NCBI GenBank assembly: GCA_965199245.1
Contig: CBDAQP010000001.1
Span: forward strand, 1 to 64,000
Length of the DNA stretch: 64,000 nucleotides
Source of the DNA: Carbonatibacter sp965199245
Lineage (GTDB): Bacteria; Pseudomonadota; Alphaproteobacteria; Kiloniellales; Kiloniellaceae
Reading direction: 5' to 3'
Shown here in pieces: positions 38,623-47,900 of the stretch; position 1 is the first letter of the stretch; every line of letters starts with the position of its first letter. The translations under genes were made by a program, and so were the position numbers. The notes beneath the pieces are model-generated. The model did no database searches. It was not told the origin of the DNA and was given only the letters and a program-made list of their open reading frames with translations.

Positions 38623-38677
38623 AGCATTTTTCCTTTTTTTATCAATAGGATAATGATCCGTTTTGTACGGATTTCTG

Positions 38678-40003
38678 TTATCGGGCATAGACTGTTTCGG
38701 GCAACCACAGCGCAATCCCGGGAAAAACCATCACCACAGCCAAAGCCAGGAGCATCACCGCCACAAAGGGCAGGATCGAGCCATAAATATCACGCAAGGT
38801 AATCTCTGGCGGGGCCATCGCTCGCATCAAAAAGAGGTTATAGCCAAAAGGCGGGGTCATATAGGCAATCTGGGTGGTGATGGTATAGAGCACACCATAC
38901 CAGATCAGATCAAAGCCCAGGGCCTGAACCAACGGCACATAAAGCGGGGCGACAATCACCAACATAGCCGTATCATCCAAAAAGGTTCCCATCAGCAAAA
39001 AAGACAGTTGCATCAGGATCAGGATCATCCACGGACTCAGGCCAAGCTGTCGGGTAAAGAACCCCTCAATCGCCCGCACGGCGCCCAAACCGTCAAAGAC
39101 GGCCCCAAAGCCCAGGGCCGCAAGAATAATCCACATGAACATACAGGAAATGCCCAGGGTCTCACGCATGGAGGTTTCAAAAACTGCCCGTGTCATCCGC
39201 CCCTTGACCACCGCCGCGCCAAAGGCCGCCAGGGCCCCGATGGCAGAGGACTCAACCAGCGACGTCCAGCCCTTGACAAAGGGAACGATCATCACGGCAA
39301 AAATTATGAACGGCAATAATCCCGCACGGAGCAAGCGATAGCGTTCCGCAGACGACAACGCCCCGCGTTCACGCACCGACAGCACCGGCCCGAGTTCGGG
39401 CCGAAGACGACAGCGGACAACAATATAAACGACAAACAGGGCCGCCATCATCAAACCGGGCAAGACTCCCGCCAGCCAGAGCTGTCCAACGGGCTGGCGC
39501 GCAATCATCGCATAAAGCACCAGGACAACGGACGGCGGCACCAGAATTCCCAGCGACGACCCCGCCTGCACAACGCCCGTGACCATGCGTTTATCATAAC
39601 CCCGGCGCAACAGTTCCGGCAGGGCGATAGTCGCCCCAATCGCCATGCCCGCAACAGATAGCCCATTCATGGCAGACACCAGAACCATCAAAATAATAGT
39701 TCCCACCGCCAATCCCCCCGGCATCCCCCCCATCAGGACGTGAAACATGCGATAGAGATCATCGGCAATTTTCGATTCAGACAACACATAGCCCATGAAA
39801 ATAAACATCGGCAGGGTCAAAAGGGGATACCACTTCATCAGCTTCATCGCCGATGAAAAGGGAATATCCGACCCCCCTGTCCCCCACAACGTCAAGGCCG
39901 CAATGGCCCCCACAGCCCCAATGGCCCCAAAGACACGCTGCCCGGTTATGAGCATCAGCATCATAGTCGAAAACATCAACAGGGCGATGACCTCATAGGA
40001 CAT
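38678..40003 (-). CDS. dctM: TRAP transporter large permease subunit (DctM)
   Basis: 441 residues, starting at ATG 40003 behind AAAGGAAAG; it overlaps the dctQ end by 11 bp. About 12 hydrophobic segments run through the protein, with the typical GMPGGLAVGTIILMVLVSAM and SLGILVPPSVVLVLYA loops. It is the sodium-coupled transport subunit in the inner membrane. Confidence 0.95.
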   Translation of the reverse strand: MSYEVIALLMFSTMMLMLITGQRVFGAIGAVGAIAALTLWGTGGSDIPFSSAMKLMKWYPLLTLPMFIFMGYVLSESKIADDLYRMFHVLMGGMPGGLAVGTIILMVLVSAMNGLSVAGMAIGATIALPELLRRGYDKRMVTGVVQAGSSLGILVPPSVVLVLYAMIARQPVGQLWLAGVLPGLMMAALFVVYIVVRCRLRPELGPVLSVRERGALSSAERYRLLRAGLLPFIIFAVMIVPFVKGWTSLVESSAIGALAAFGAAVVKGRMTRAVFETSMRETLGISCMFMWIILAALGFGAVFDGLGAVRAIEGFFTRQLGLSPWMILILMQLSFLLMGTFLDDTAMLVIVAPLYVPLVQALGFDLIWYGVLYTITTQIAYMTPPFGYNLFLMRAMAPPEITLRDIYGSILPFVAVMLLALAVVMVFPGIALWLPETVYAR

Positions 40004-40502
40004 TGGATCTTTCCTTTGCCCGAATGGTTTCAATATCGCGGTAAAGGGCGCAGAGGGCCTGTCCAATCATCAGGACAAAGCCCACACACATCACGATCTT
40101 GATCGGCCAGAGCACCGGACGCCACGCGGTCGGACTACGCTCGTTGTATTGGAGCGCATAGCCGGTGCTATCGATGGCCCCATAAAGCAAAACCGCCAGA
40201 TAAAAAATCAACACCACAACCGTCAGCGCATCCACCCATGCCCGACGACGCACAGACCAGCCGCCATAAAATAAGTCCATCCGCACATGCGCCCCCATCT
40301 GGAGCGCGTAAGGCCCGCCAATAATGTAATAGGCCACCATGGCAAACTGCGCGACCTCCAGCGTCCAGAGCGACGGCATGAAAAAGGTCTTTGACACCGA
40401 CGACCACAACAAAATCGCCATGATCACGAACACCCCATACATCGCCACCCGCCCGATGCGGCGGTTCAACGCTTCCAGACAACAGACAACGCGACCTATC
40501 AC
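39993..40502 (-). CDS. dctQ: TRAP transporter small permease subunit (DctQ)
   Basis: 169 residues with four membrane segments (MYGVFVIMAILLWSSV; VAQFAMVAYYIIGGPYALQM; LTVVVLIFYLAVLLYGAI; KIVMCVGFVLMIGQALCAL) and the HVRMDLFY motif. I chose the GTG at 40502: it overlaps the stop of the preceding amidohydrolase as GTGA and has GGGGAG upstream. The open frame extends 19 codons further without support. Translational coupling to the amidohydrolase is likely. Confidence 0.92.
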   Translation of the reverse strand: MIGRVVCCLEALNRRIGRVAMYGVFVIMAILLWSSVSKTFFMPSLWTLEVAQFAMVAYYIIGGPYALQMGAHVRMDLFYGGWSVRRRAWVDALTVVVLIFYLAVLLYGAIDSTGYALQYNERSPTAWRPVLWPIKIVMCVGFVLMIGQALCALYRDIETIRAKERSNVL

Positions 40503-41371
40503 GGCGAACACTCCCCTTTGATCTGTTTTGCGGCATGGCTTAACCACGCGGCAAGGCAACGGGCCATTGCCGCCTGCTGTGCAGGCGTTGCAATCAGGTC
40601 ATTGCGAATTTCCAGCATCACGTGGGGGCGCGCATTTTTCAGGCCGTGGCGTTTGAGCGTGTGCATCACCCCGTCCGCTGGCCCATAGGGACAATTCCGC
40701 GCGACCTCTGCCGTCGTGAACTGCCCCGCCGAATCCAGCAGAGCATCGGCCAAACGCGCATCCGCATCATGCAAAATACCAATGTCAACACGGCGGGCCT
40801 GCCCGTTAAAAACGGGGGTAAAGCTGTGAATCGTGACCAAAATGGTCGCTGGCCCCATCGCCCGCTCCACCACCGCGCAAAAGGGGTTATAGATGGCCTC
40901 CACCCGGGCGCGGCGGGTCGTCACATCCAGACCACGATTGCCCGGCACACCAATCCGTTCGCTCTGTACACGCATGGCCTGCGGGTCATCAGGGGGCCTG
41001 TTGAGATCATAGACAAGGCGCGAAACCTTCCCCGCAATCACCCGCGCATCCAGAACATCCCCCATGCGCACGGCAAGCTCAATCGCCCCCGGATCCCAAA
41101 CAGCATGGCTGAAACGATCCGCCGCAGGCAGGCCCAAATCATCATAATCCGGCGGAATATCACAGGAGGCATGTTCACAGACCAAAAGAAACCGCGACGC
41201 CCCCCCGGGATTGAGACAGCCAACAACCGCAACGTCAGAGTCATCGCGGGCCAACGACGCCGGAAGGCCACTGTTTCTCAGCTCTGTCAATCCCCGACCG
41301 TCACATTCCCGGCCATCATGTTCCCGGCTGTCACACTCCGGGTCTTCGCGCTGTCGTGTCTGTGCATTCAT
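40499..41371 (-). CDS. N-formylglutamate amidohydrolase-family protein
   Basis: 290 residues of the FGase fold, a zinc-dependent amidohydrolase related to HutG and carboxypeptidases. Motifs are LLVCEHASCDIP with metal-ligand Glu-His, HAVWDPGAIELA, SRLVYDLNRPPDD and VTIHSFTPVF. The first 50 residues are charged and probably disordered. It is first in the operon, ahead of dctQMP, the ligase and the two dehydrogenases. No histidine-degradation genes are nearby, so I infer that it cleaves an N-gamma-glutamyl or similar amide made by the pathway. This is untested. Confidence 0.88.
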   Translation of the reverse strand: MNAQTRQREDPECDSREHDGRECDGRGLTELRNSGLPASLARDDSDVAVVGCLNPGGASRFLLVCEHASCDIPPDYDDLGLPAADRFSHAVWDPGAIELAVRMGDVLDARVIAGKVSRLVYDLNRPPDDPQAMRVQSERIGVPGNRGLDVTTRRARVEAIYNPFCAVVERAMGPATILVTIHSFTPVFNGQARRVDIGILHDADARLADALLDSAGQFTTAEVARNCPYGPADGVMHTLKRHGLKNARPHVMLEIRNDLIATPAQQAAMARCLAAWLSHAAKQIKGECSP

Positions 41372-41399
41372 TCAATGATCCCCCGGCACGCGACTTGTT

Positions 41400-41443
41400 T
41401 TGACATTATGAAGATATTTCTTCTAATTTAAGGTTTCTGTCAA
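41400..41443. promoter_or_regulatory. Face-to-face promoters and candidate RpiR operator
   Basis: In the 162-bp gap between the divergent operon and regulator, TTGACA boxes occur on the plus strand (41400-41405) and on the minus strand (41438-41443). They point toward each other. The plus promoter has a possible -10 CTAATT 17 bp on (41423-41428). Between them the inverted repeat GAAGATATTTCTTC (41410-41423) overlaps both spacers, a natural operator position for the adjacent regulator. The minus -10 is poor. Confidence 0.45.
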
Positions 41444-41533
41444 TATTTTTTCTCTTTCTTTTCTTTTCCGGCTTTTGTCTATCCGTCACAATAGCGGCAG
41501 AATCCCATAGATTTTGTTCAGGAAGACAGCACC

Positions 41534-42406
41534 TTGTCACAGACCCAAACCACCATCCCCGACATTTTGCAGCGGGCCTACGACGACCTGACCCGCGCGG
41601 AACGCCAGCTTGTCACCTCTTTGCTCGCGGGTTATCCGGTTTCGGCCCTGGGGAGCATTACGGCGGTGGCCCGACAGGCCCGCGTCTCCACACCCACTGT
41701 GGCACGGATGGTGCAAAAACTGGGCTTTCGGGGTTTTCCTGCTTTTCAGGCCGCCGTGCGCGCCGAACTGGATGCAACACTCACCAGCCCCATCGCAAAA
41801 TATAACCACTGGGTCGGGAGCGCACCGGATAGCCATATCCTCAACCGCCTGACCGAACGTGTCATTGCCAATATTCGCCAATCATTGGCCCAGATCAACG
41901 TCGCTGATTTTGAACAAAGTTGCGTACTCATGGCCGATTGCAACCGACAGATCTATATCGCAGGGGGGCGGATTACGCGCACCCTGGCGGATTATCTTTT
42001 TTTACATCTCCAGGTTTTGCGCCCGACTGTGACCGCCATTCAATCCATCGCCAACGCTTGGCCGCATAATCTACTGGACATGGCAACGGGCGATATTCTG
42101 GTTCTGTTTGATATTCGTCGTTATGAAACCCCGCTGTTGCGGATGGCGGAAATGGCCAACGAGCGCGGGGCGGAGATCATTCTCTTTACCGACCAGTGGC
42201 AATCCCCCATTGCCCGGCACGCCCGACACAGCTTTAATTGCCAGATCGAGGCCCCCTCTGCCTGGGATTCCAATACGACCCTGATGCTCCTCGTCGAAAG
42301 CGTCATTGCCCAGATTCAAGAATCAAACTGGCCCGAAGTGCGCCCGCGCATGGAAACACTCGAACGCTATTTTGATCGCGCGGGACTGTTTAGAAAATTC
42401 ACGTAA
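41534..42406 (+). CDS. MurR/RpiR family transcriptional regulator
   Basis: 290 residues. An N-terminal HTH (RAERQLVTSLLAG, VARQARVSTPTVARMVQKLG) is followed by a SIS sugar-isomerase-like domain (residues about 110-250; IYIAGGRITRTLADYLF, GDILVLFDIRRYETPLLRMA). The start is a TTG at 41534 behind AGGAAG; no ATG fits. It is transcribed divergently from the TRAP/ligase operon and probably controls it. The SIS domain could sense a phosphorylated or pathway ligand. Confidence 0.92.
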   Translation: MSQTQTTIPDILQRAYDDLTRAERQLVTSLLAGYPVSALGSITAVARQARVSTPTVARMVQKLGFRGFPAFQAAVRAELDATLTSPIAKYNHWVGSAPDSHILNRLTERVIANIRQSLAQINVADFEQSCVLMADCNRQIYIAGGRITRTLADYLFLHLQVLRPTVTAIQSIANAWPHNLLDMATGDILVLFDIRRYETPLLRMAEMANERGAEIILFTDQWQSPIARHARHSFNCQIEAPSAWDSNTTLMLLVESVIAQIQESNWPEVRPRMETLERYFDRAGLFRKFT

Positions 42407-42530
42407 AAATAATATGATGTCGTTGCGAAGGCACAAACATGGCACGACCATCCGCGCGCGCAAAACGCGGCAGTGCAACCGTGTCATCATGGGAATCCGG
42501 CCTGACGGATCAACTTCCCGGACAATGTTA

Positions 42531-42541
42531 CCCCCCCCCCC
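42531..42541 (+). repeat. Eleven-base C tract
   Basis: A homopolymer of 11 C lies in the 277-bp gap between the regulator and the C1 genes, about 150 bp upstream of the reductase start. Such tracts slip during replication. It could change promoter spacing if a promoter lies here, which I cannot demonstrate. Confidence 0.9.
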
Positions 42542-42683
42542 GATCAAATAAAAAATAATGTCCCCGTAAAAAAAGAAAATGACCCTGCAAAGACAATCCT
42601 GTATGACATTGCAGACACTTAAGCTATGGAACACCCGAACACAGGTCATCCCTATCCGTTTGAACGTCAAACAATCATGAAAG

Positions 42684-43619
42684 ATGAAAAGAGACAAGAT
42701 GCCAGACGTTGATACGGGAGTCATCAAAACGCGCATCATGGATTTTATGCGTGATTTTACGCTGGAAACTACCCCCGGGTCGTCGGCGCGCATACCCGAC
42801 CACCGCCTGCACCTGCCCGCAGGGTGCAAGGTCTCGGTGACGTTTTTACCCGGTTCTGATTTTGCCCATACCCAGGCCACTGCAAAACGGCTCAGGGACG
42901 AAGGCTTTATTCCCATGCCGCACTTTGCCGCGCGGGCCATTCCCTCGCGGACTTTTCTGGATGACAACCTCAAACAGCTTCAGGATGCGGGGATCACCCA
43001 CGCCGTTGTGCTCGGCGGGGGACTGGCGCAACCTGTGGGGGATTTTACGGATTCGATGCAACTGTTGGAAACGGGGCTGTTTGATCGCTATGGCTTTACC
43101 TCCATCGGGGTCGCGGGCCACCCCGAAGGAAGCCCGGACATTAGTGAGACGGCCCTCAAACAGGCTCTGGCCTGGAAAAACAGCTTTGCCGGGCGCACCG
43201 ACGCAACGCTCTACATCACTACACAATTTTGTTTCGACGCGGCCCCGGTCATCGCGTGGGACAAAGCCATCAACGCCGATGGCAACAGACTGCCTGTTCA
43301 TATCGGCTTGCCGGGGTTAGCAACGATGAAAACACTGATCGGTCATGCCAGGGCCTGCGGCGTTGGCCCGTCGTTGCGCGTTTTGACCCGTCAGGCGAAA
43401 AACATTGCAAAGCTGATGCGGGTCAACGCCCCGGATCGGCTCGTCGTGGACCTGGCAAACTACGCCGCCACAGACCCCGCCTGCCAGATCACTACCGCGC
43501 ACCTCTACCCGCTCGGCGGACTTAAACGCTCCGCGCAATGGTGCAACGCCGTTGTCGCGGGTGATTTTACATTGGATTCAGCAGGCAAAGGCTTTACAGT
43601 CAACGCCAGCATTGACTAA
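42684..43619 (+). CDS. Methylenetetrahydrofolate reductase-like protein
   Basis: 311 residues (an internal ATG at 42699 is also possible). It matches the MTHFR variants found with corrinoid methyltransferase genes in marine alphaproteobacteria: LPAGCKVSVTFLPGSD, GFIPMPHFAAR, SIGVAGHPEGSPDI, QFCFDAAPVIAW and a FAD-barrel fold. It would oxidise methyl-THF to methylene-THF in the demethylating direction. It is 25 bp upstream of an MtgA-like gene, so the two form an operon. It differs from canonical MetF in lacking the long N-terminal LSFEFFPP start. Confidence 0.85.
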   Translation: MKRDKMPDVDTGVIKTRIMDFMRDFTLETTPGSSARIPDHRLHLPAGCKVSVTFLPGSDFAHTQATAKRLRDEGFIPMPHFAARAIPSRTFLDDNLKQLQDAGITHAVVLGGGLAQPVGDFTDSMQLLETGLFDRYGFTSIGVAGHPEGSPDISETALKQALAWKNSFAGRTDATLYITTQFCFDAAPVIAWDKAINADGNRLPVHIGLPGLATMKTLIGHARACGVGPSLRVLTRQAKNIAKLMRVNAPDRLVVDLANYAATDPACQITTAHLYPLGGLKRSAQWCNAVVAGDFTLDSAGKGFTVNASID

Positions 43620-43644
43620 AGCAAAACGCTAAAGGGAAAAAACC

Positions 43645-44535
43645 ATGACACGCACCGTTGTTTCATCCGACCGAAAGGAAGTGGTCATCGGTTTTGATGA
43701 ACCCTTTTGCATTATTGGCGAACGCATCAACCCCACAGGGCGAAAGAAACTCGCCGAAGAAATGGCGGCGGGGGACTATAGTCGCGTGCGTGCCGATGCC
43801 CTCGCCCAAATCGGGGCAGGGGCGACAATGCTGGATGTCAACGCCGGAATCCCCCTCGCCGACGAACCAAAAATTCTGGCAGAGGCCATCACACTGGTTC
43901 AGGAATTGACAGACCTGCCGCTGTCGATTGATTCCTCGATCATCGACGCGCTCGAGGCCGGATTGTCTGTTTACAAAGGACGCGCATTGGTCAACTCCGT
44001 CACGGGGGAGGACGACTCACTTGAACGGGTGTTGCCCCTCGTCAAAAAATATGATGCCTGCGTTGTGGCCATTTCCAACGACGAAACCGGCATTTCCGAA
44101 GACCCCGACATACGCTATGCCGTTGCTCAAAAAATCGTTGAACGCGCCGCCGATCATGGCATCAGCCACGACCGCGTTGTTGTTGACCCGCTGGTCATGC
44201 CTGTCGGGGCCATGGGAACCGCCGGAAAACAGGTCTTTGCGCTGTTGGGGCGTTTGAAAAATGAATTAAAGGTCAATACCACCTGCGGGGCATCGAACAT
44301 ATCCTTTGGCCTGCCGTTTCGCCACGGCATTAACGCCCATTTCCTGTCCATGGCGGCGGCGGCGGGCATGACATCGGCCATTATGAACCCACTCCACAGC
44401 GAAGACATGGGTGCCGTTCTGGCGGCAGATGTTCTGCTCAACAAAGATCGGGACTGCCTGAAATGGATTCAAAAATACCGCGAACCCACCCCCGACCGCG
44501 AGGGCGGTGGACGCCGCCGTCGTCGCCGCAGTTAA
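43645..44535 (+). CDS. Methyltetrahydrofolate:corrinoid methyltransferase (MtgA-like)
   Basis: 296 residues starting behind AAAGGG. It has a DHPS-like TIM barrel: CIIGERINPTGRKK, GATMLDVNAGIP, LPLSIDSSIIDALEAGL, NSVTGEDDSLE and DPLVMPVGAMGTAGKQ. It ends in an Arg-rich tail (GGGRRRRRRS), also seen in alphaproteobacterial homologues. It moves methyl between a corrinoid protein and THF. Relative to what I recall of family members the region after TSAIMNP is shortened by tens of residues. The corrinoid protein and substrate methyltransferase are not in the window. Confidence 0.88.
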   Translation: MTRTVVSSDRKEVVIGFDEPFCIIGERINPTGRKKLAEEMAAGDYSRVRADALAQIGAGATMLDVNAGIPLADEPKILAEAITLVQELTDLPLSIDSSIIDALEAGLSVYKGRALVNSVTGEDDSLERVLPLVKKYDACVVAISNDETGISEDPDIRYAVAQKIVERAADHGISHDRVVVDPLVMPVGAMGTAGKQVFALLGRLKNELKVNTTCGASNISFGLPFRHGINAHFLSMAAAAGMTSAIMNPLHSEDMGAVLAADVLLNKDRDCLKWIQKYREPTPDREGGGRRRRRRS

Positions 44536-44689
44536 GGCACAGTCCGATCTCTGTTGCGCCTTTGCACACGCAAATCCAAAACAGTTTGTTGAACGCGCAA
44601 ACCCAAAGCATCCTGACGCCCCGGACGATGGGGTGGGGATCAAGGGCTTGAGCGTTGCTCGCGTGTGAGAGACAATACACCGACACAGC

Positions 44690-44800
44690 CGTCGTGTTGC
44701 ACACGCATAGATAATGTTGCACACGCATAAATAAATCGTGTTGCACGCGCACAAACAAGACAAGTTGCACGCGCATCAACAAACAGCGCAGGGTTGCACA
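44690..44800. repeat. Degenerate GTTGCACRCGCA repeats
   Basis: At least four copies of GTTGCACACGCAT or GTTGCACGCGCA, spaced by 20-27 bp with A-rich linkers, plus a fifth partial copy, lie in the gap between MtgA and the autotransporter. Their role is unknown. They sit downstream of both convergent genes, so they are not in an obvious promoter position. Confidence 0.65.
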
Positions 44801-44868
44801 GAACGCGATGAAGGATGGGGGGCGCATTTTTCCTGCGCCAGTGGGAGCCATCCCCATTCAAGACAGAA

Positions 44869-44894
44869 CCCCGAAAGGCTGTTGCCTTTCGGGG
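44869..44894. terminator. Bidirectional hairpin terminator candidate
   Basis: CCCCGAAAGGC, a TGTT loop and GCCTTTCGGGG form a perfect 11-bp stem just downstream of the autotransporter stop (44924) and after the plus-strand C1 genes. It has weak T runs, so strength is uncertain. A smaller GGCGCA/TGCGCC stem lies nearby. Confidence 0.55.
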
Positions 44895-44923
44895 CTGCCG
44901 TTAGGTCAAGTTCACAGGGTGGG

Positions 44924-47900
44924 TCAGAACTTGACCCTGGCATTCAGGCGGGCACTGTGGCCCGTGTAGCCGGGGCGGGCACTCAGGTCATAGTCCGCAC
45001 CAATTGACCAGCGCGGGGCATTATAGCTCAGGCCCACCCCTGCGGTGCCTGACAGCTTTTTGACCTTCGCCCCCTTGACCGTAAAGCGGGAGCCTCCGCC
45101 GGTGAACCGGCCGCGTGCCGTCGTTTGCTCCCCCGCAAAGTCATAGGACAGCCCCACACGCGCCACGGGAACAAGGGTGCCGTTCCCCCGGGTGATCTCT
45201 TTGTGCAGGCGGGTGCCCAGCGTGCCCACAACCGCATCAATCGACCCCACCTTGATCTTCTGGTTCAGGCTCAACGCCCCCGTCGTGGTGTATTTCGCCG
45301 ATCCCACCCGCGTCCACGACAGACCCGCCGTCGGGGTCAGCGTCGTGCTCGCATCAAGGTTAATTGGCACACCCCCGCCCACAGAGGCCGTCAGGCTGGT
45401 CGTGTCATAAGCCGACTTGCGCCTCAAACCCGCCACACGCGAGGTCGTGCTCACATCATTGCGCCCGACGCCCACCTGACCGTCCACATAATAACGCCCC
45501 GTGCTGTAATCCCCGTAAACAGAAACCTGCCAGCTCCTGACATCCGTCTTGTCCTCGCCAACACCCTTGCCCGTCATCCGGCTGGTGCTATAGGCCAGAG
45601 CCGTCCCCACACGACCCCGTTCCCCCACAGGCGCATCCACACCCACCGCAAGGCCCCGTGCAGAGGTGTCATAACCGTCAATCCTCTGTTTTTTGTCCTT
45701 CGCCTGTTTGCCCCGACTGCCAAACGGCTTGAGCCAGAAAGCCCTGTCCAGCCCCTCGCCCCCGGTCGCAAATCCACTCTGGACAAATCCGCTCTGGCCG
45801 TCTCCCCCGCGCTGGACAGACAGGCGTTCGCTCAACACACCCGCCACCTGTGTCCCCGTCGAGACCACCGCCGCCGTCGCCCCGCCCAGCGCGGTCATCT
45901 GCGGCGTGAGCTGGGCCGCAAGCCGCTTGCCTTTCGCCTCATTCCCCGCCTGCGCCGCCTCCTGCAGAATCTTCTTCACAGGGTCGTGCGCGGGTAAATC
46001 CTTCGCAAGGGATGAGGCCGCCAGAAGCACAGTGGCTTCAGAGGGCGACACGCCCAGCTTCGACGACACCTCGCCGGCTGACTTGAAGCCCTTGGCCCGC
46101 GCAATAACGCTCCCCCCGTCATCCGTCGCAAGCTCGTATTTTAAAACATTACTCTCCACAAGGATCAGCTTGCCGCTGTCGATGGCTGCACTCAAGTCCT
46201 TGTTGATCAGTTTCTGCTCTCCCTCGGTAAAGGAGGAGTCAAAGGCAATCCTGACACTGTTGTCCGCATCCGCAGTGCCCAGATCAAAATTACCCCCCAC
46301 CGTTATAAACGCTTGATCTGCCGCATCCCCCGTCCGCTCCCCAAAGGCAGGCCCCAGGGTGAGAGTACTCTTCCTGTGCGCTGTCAGATCACCCGACAGA
46401 TAAACAGGACGGTTAAAGGTCACTTTGGCATCCTCGTTCACAGTCAGGCTACGCAACCCGTTGTTCGCACCACTTGCGCCCAATGCACCCTCAAAGGTCA
46501 CGCCGTCGGTGTTGGCAATGATAATTGCGCCATAATCGCCACCCGATGCGCTTGTGATATCGCCCGTGATCGTTTGTCCGGCATTGCCGCCAAAGGTGAC
46601 AGAGCTTCCGTCGCCCAGTGTGAACTGCGTTCCGGCCTTGACATGACCCTTGAAGGTTGTCGCATCGCGCGCGGTGATATTCAGGTTGCCCGCATAAACA
46701 TCACCGTTAAAGGTCGTTTGACCATCGGCAACCGTGATCCTGTTCAGGGCGGCCCCTGCGGTACCGATTGACCCCGTAAAGGACACCTTTTGACCCGTGG
46801 CATGGCTTGAGCGGTTCCTGATCTCCAGATCGCCCTGTCCGTCATCGCCCGCAACAATGTTGCCCGTGATCGTTTGCGCGTCCGTCGCCCCTGTCCCGCG
46901 TCCATTGGTGCCGGTGACATCGCTGGCATCACCGACAATCAGGGTCGCAGTGTTGCGGAGTGTGACATTACCGGCAAAGTAACCGGACTGTTCAAGCGTC
47001 GCTTTGGTGCCGGTGTGCAGGGTCAGACGGGCCAGTTTGGCAGCATTCGTTCCCAGATCATCCTCAAAGGTCACACCGGCTCTGTTGGCAATGGTGATCG
47101 CCCCCTGATTATCCTGCGTCGTCGTGATCGCATTGGCAAAACCCTGTGCCCCCGTCCCGGCAAAGGTCGCAGCCCCCCCCGCCCCATCAAAGACCAGACC
47201 GTTGACCCCGGTGGTGACAGACCCCTTGAAAGTCGCCGCACCCGCCAGCGTCAGGCCCGCGCGCGTGGTCACAGAGCTGTTGAAGGTCGTCCCGTCGCTG
47301 TCGGCATTGACGTCAATCGTTCCGGCATAAACAGCACCGGCAAAAACCGTCTGGCCGTTGTCCAGTGTGAGTCGTGCAAGATCGTTGCCGGTTCCCGACC
47401 CGCCAACAGCATCCTCAAAGGTCACCGTCCTGTTCGTCGTGCCGCTGTTATTCACAACGACAGATCCACGCTTGCCCGTGCTGTTGCGGATGCCCGCCTT
47501 GATGGTCTGGTTGCCAGACCCGCCAAAGGTGATTGTGGCATCATCGCCCAGCTTCAGGCCATTTGCCAGATAAACACTGCCTTCAAAAGTCGCGTTGGAG
47601 TCATCGTTCAGGGTCACGCGGTTCAACTTTTGACCACTTGCGCCCAGCTGGCCCGCAAAGGTCACGCCGTCCGCGTGGGTGTTGGCAACGATGATTGTGC
47701 CATAATCGCCACCCGCCGCGCGCGTGATATCGCCCGTCATCGTTTGTCCGGTCGTGCCGTTAAAGGTGACAGAACTTCCGTTGCCAAGCCGGAACATTGT
47801 CTCTGCCTTGACATCGCCCTTGAAGGTCGTCTCGTCGTCTGTGGTGATATTGATCGTATCGGCATAAACACCACTGTGAAAGGTCGTCCGGCCAGTGCTC

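Noticed and set aside
45125..45997. Plus-strand ORF opposite the autotransporter barrel
   Set aside because: The minus strand encodes a well-supported beta-barrel there.
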